Origin: Lachnospiraceae bacterium
GTDB taxonomy: Bacteria > Bacillota_A > Clostridia > Lachnospirales > Lachnospiraceae
Assembly: GCA_031262285.1 (NCBI GenBank)
Contig: JAISHZ010000219.1
Coordinates: forward strand, 1-5,679
DNA: 5,679 bases
Direction: 5' to 3'
Shown here: positions 5,372 to 5,679 of the stretch, in pieces
Layout: each line of letters opens with the position of its first letter
Numbering within the stretch: position 1 is the first letter of the stretch
Notes under the pieces: generated by a model
What the model was told of the DNA's origin: nothing
Seen by the model: only the letters and a program-made list of their open reading frames with translations
Database searches by the model: none
Made by a program: the position numbers and the translations under genes

Positions 5372-5398
5372 ATGAGGTTTGACCGATTGATTCTATGA
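5372..5398 (+). CDS. Possible leader peptide coupled to the Sua5 gene
   Basis: An eight-codon frame (MRFDRLIL) starts at ATG 5372 and stops at TGA 5396-5398, overlapping the Sua5 ATG as ATGA. A GGGA at 5362-5365, part of the end of the 67-bp element, stands at a suitable distance as ribosome site. The Sua5 ATG itself has no good ribosome site: the nearest GAGG (5374-5377) is 17 bases away. Re-initiation after this mini-frame would therefore explain how Sua5 is translated. The frame is very short, so this is only a suggestion. Confidence 0.25.
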   Translation: MRFDRLIL

Positions 5399-5679
5399 AA
5401 ACAAAAGTGATACAAATAAAAGAACCCTATAAAGCTTGTGTGACAGATTCTGCCCTGCAAGAAGCCGGTATGATCATTAGAAACGGCGGGCTTGTAGCGT
5501 TTCCCACTGAAACAGTCTATGGTCTGGGCGCAGATGCGCTTTGTGCGCAAGCTTCACGCAAGATTTATGCCGCAAAAGGGAGACCGTCCGACAATCCCCT
5601 CATTATTCATATAGCCAAGTGGGAAGATATCTATCAGATAGTCGAAAAGATCTCGGATGAAGCGAAGATGTTAGCGAAT
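5395..5679 (+). CDS. tsaC: L-threonylcarbamoyladenylate synthase (Sua5/YrdC/YwlC family), N-terminal part
   Basis: The first 95 codons of the enzyme that makes threonylcarbamoyl-AMP from threonine, bicarbonate and ATP, the first step of the t6A modification at position 37 of ANN-decoding tRNAs; it acts in the cytoplasm. Residues 31-48 (GGLVAFPTETVYGLGADA) and 56-73 (KIYAAKGRPSDNPLIIHI) are the hallmark YrdC-domain motifs, including the KGRPxxNPL nucleotide-binding segment. The gene runs off the window, so it cannot be seen whether the additional Sua5 C-terminal domain is present; that is usual in Firmicutes YwlC proteins. The ATG at 5395 is the first start after an in-frame TGA at 5380-5382. 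Its ribosome site is poor, unlike that of mecA or the DUF1858 gene, and it may depend on coupling to the mini-frame at 5372. A long structured leader and a 67-bp repeat precede it. Confidence 0.92.
   Translation, partial: MKTKVIQIKEPYKACVTDSALQEAGMIIRNGGLVAFPTETVYGLGADALCAQASRKIYAAKGRPSDNPLIIHIAKWEDIYQIVEKISDEAKMLAN

Noticed and set aside
5284..5550. Minus-strand frame of 88 codons
   Set aside because: It runs antisense through the conserved Sua5 coding region and the repeat copy, so it is a shadow.

Overview
The window looks like chromosomal DNA from a low-GC, probably spore-forming Firmicute of the class Clostridia. The reasons are strong AGGAGG-type ribosome sites, a MecA adaptor, a DUF1858 redox-disulfide protein, and paired peptidoglycan-lytic genes with N-terminal membrane anchors. 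A Lachnospiraceae-like host is my best guess, but the sequence alone cannot settle it.

Layout. Positions 1-183 (minus) hold the first 61 codons of an Amidase_3 N-acetylmuramoyl-L-alanine amidase. Positions 388-2088 (minus) hold a complete membrane-anchored protein with an SH3 domain and a GH18 hydrolase domain. These two form a minus-strand cell-wall block. Next comes a gene-poor stretch (2089-3435) with two tandem copies of a 67-bp two-hairpin element, a 90-bp array of 9-bp units and a strong orphan hairpin. A promoter at 3354-3382 leads through a possible 52-codon upstream ORF into mecA (3591-4337, plus), which ends at a good intrinsic terminator (4376-4425). A 21-bp repeat with an inverted copy (4439-4504) separates mecA from the convergent DUF1858 gene (4515-4712, minus). 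Divergent promoters at 4783-4811 (minus) and 4835-4863 (plus) follow. The plus promoter would open a leader of about 525 nt that is rich in potential stem-loops, contains the third copy of the 67-bp element, and runs into a Sua5/YrdC/YwlC threonylcarbamoyl-AMP synthase gene (5395 to the window end).

The genes form separate functional units: cell-wall hydrolysis, regulated proteolysis (MecA with ClpC), a small redox-type protein, and tRNA t6A synthesis. The most unusual content is non-coding. The three 67-bp elements keep exactly the same length and show two compensatory base-pair changes in one stem, which points to selection on RNA structure. The long leader before the Sua5 gene includes a possible three-way junction. 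No tRNA, rRNA, CRISPR array, transposase or recognised riboswitch was seen.
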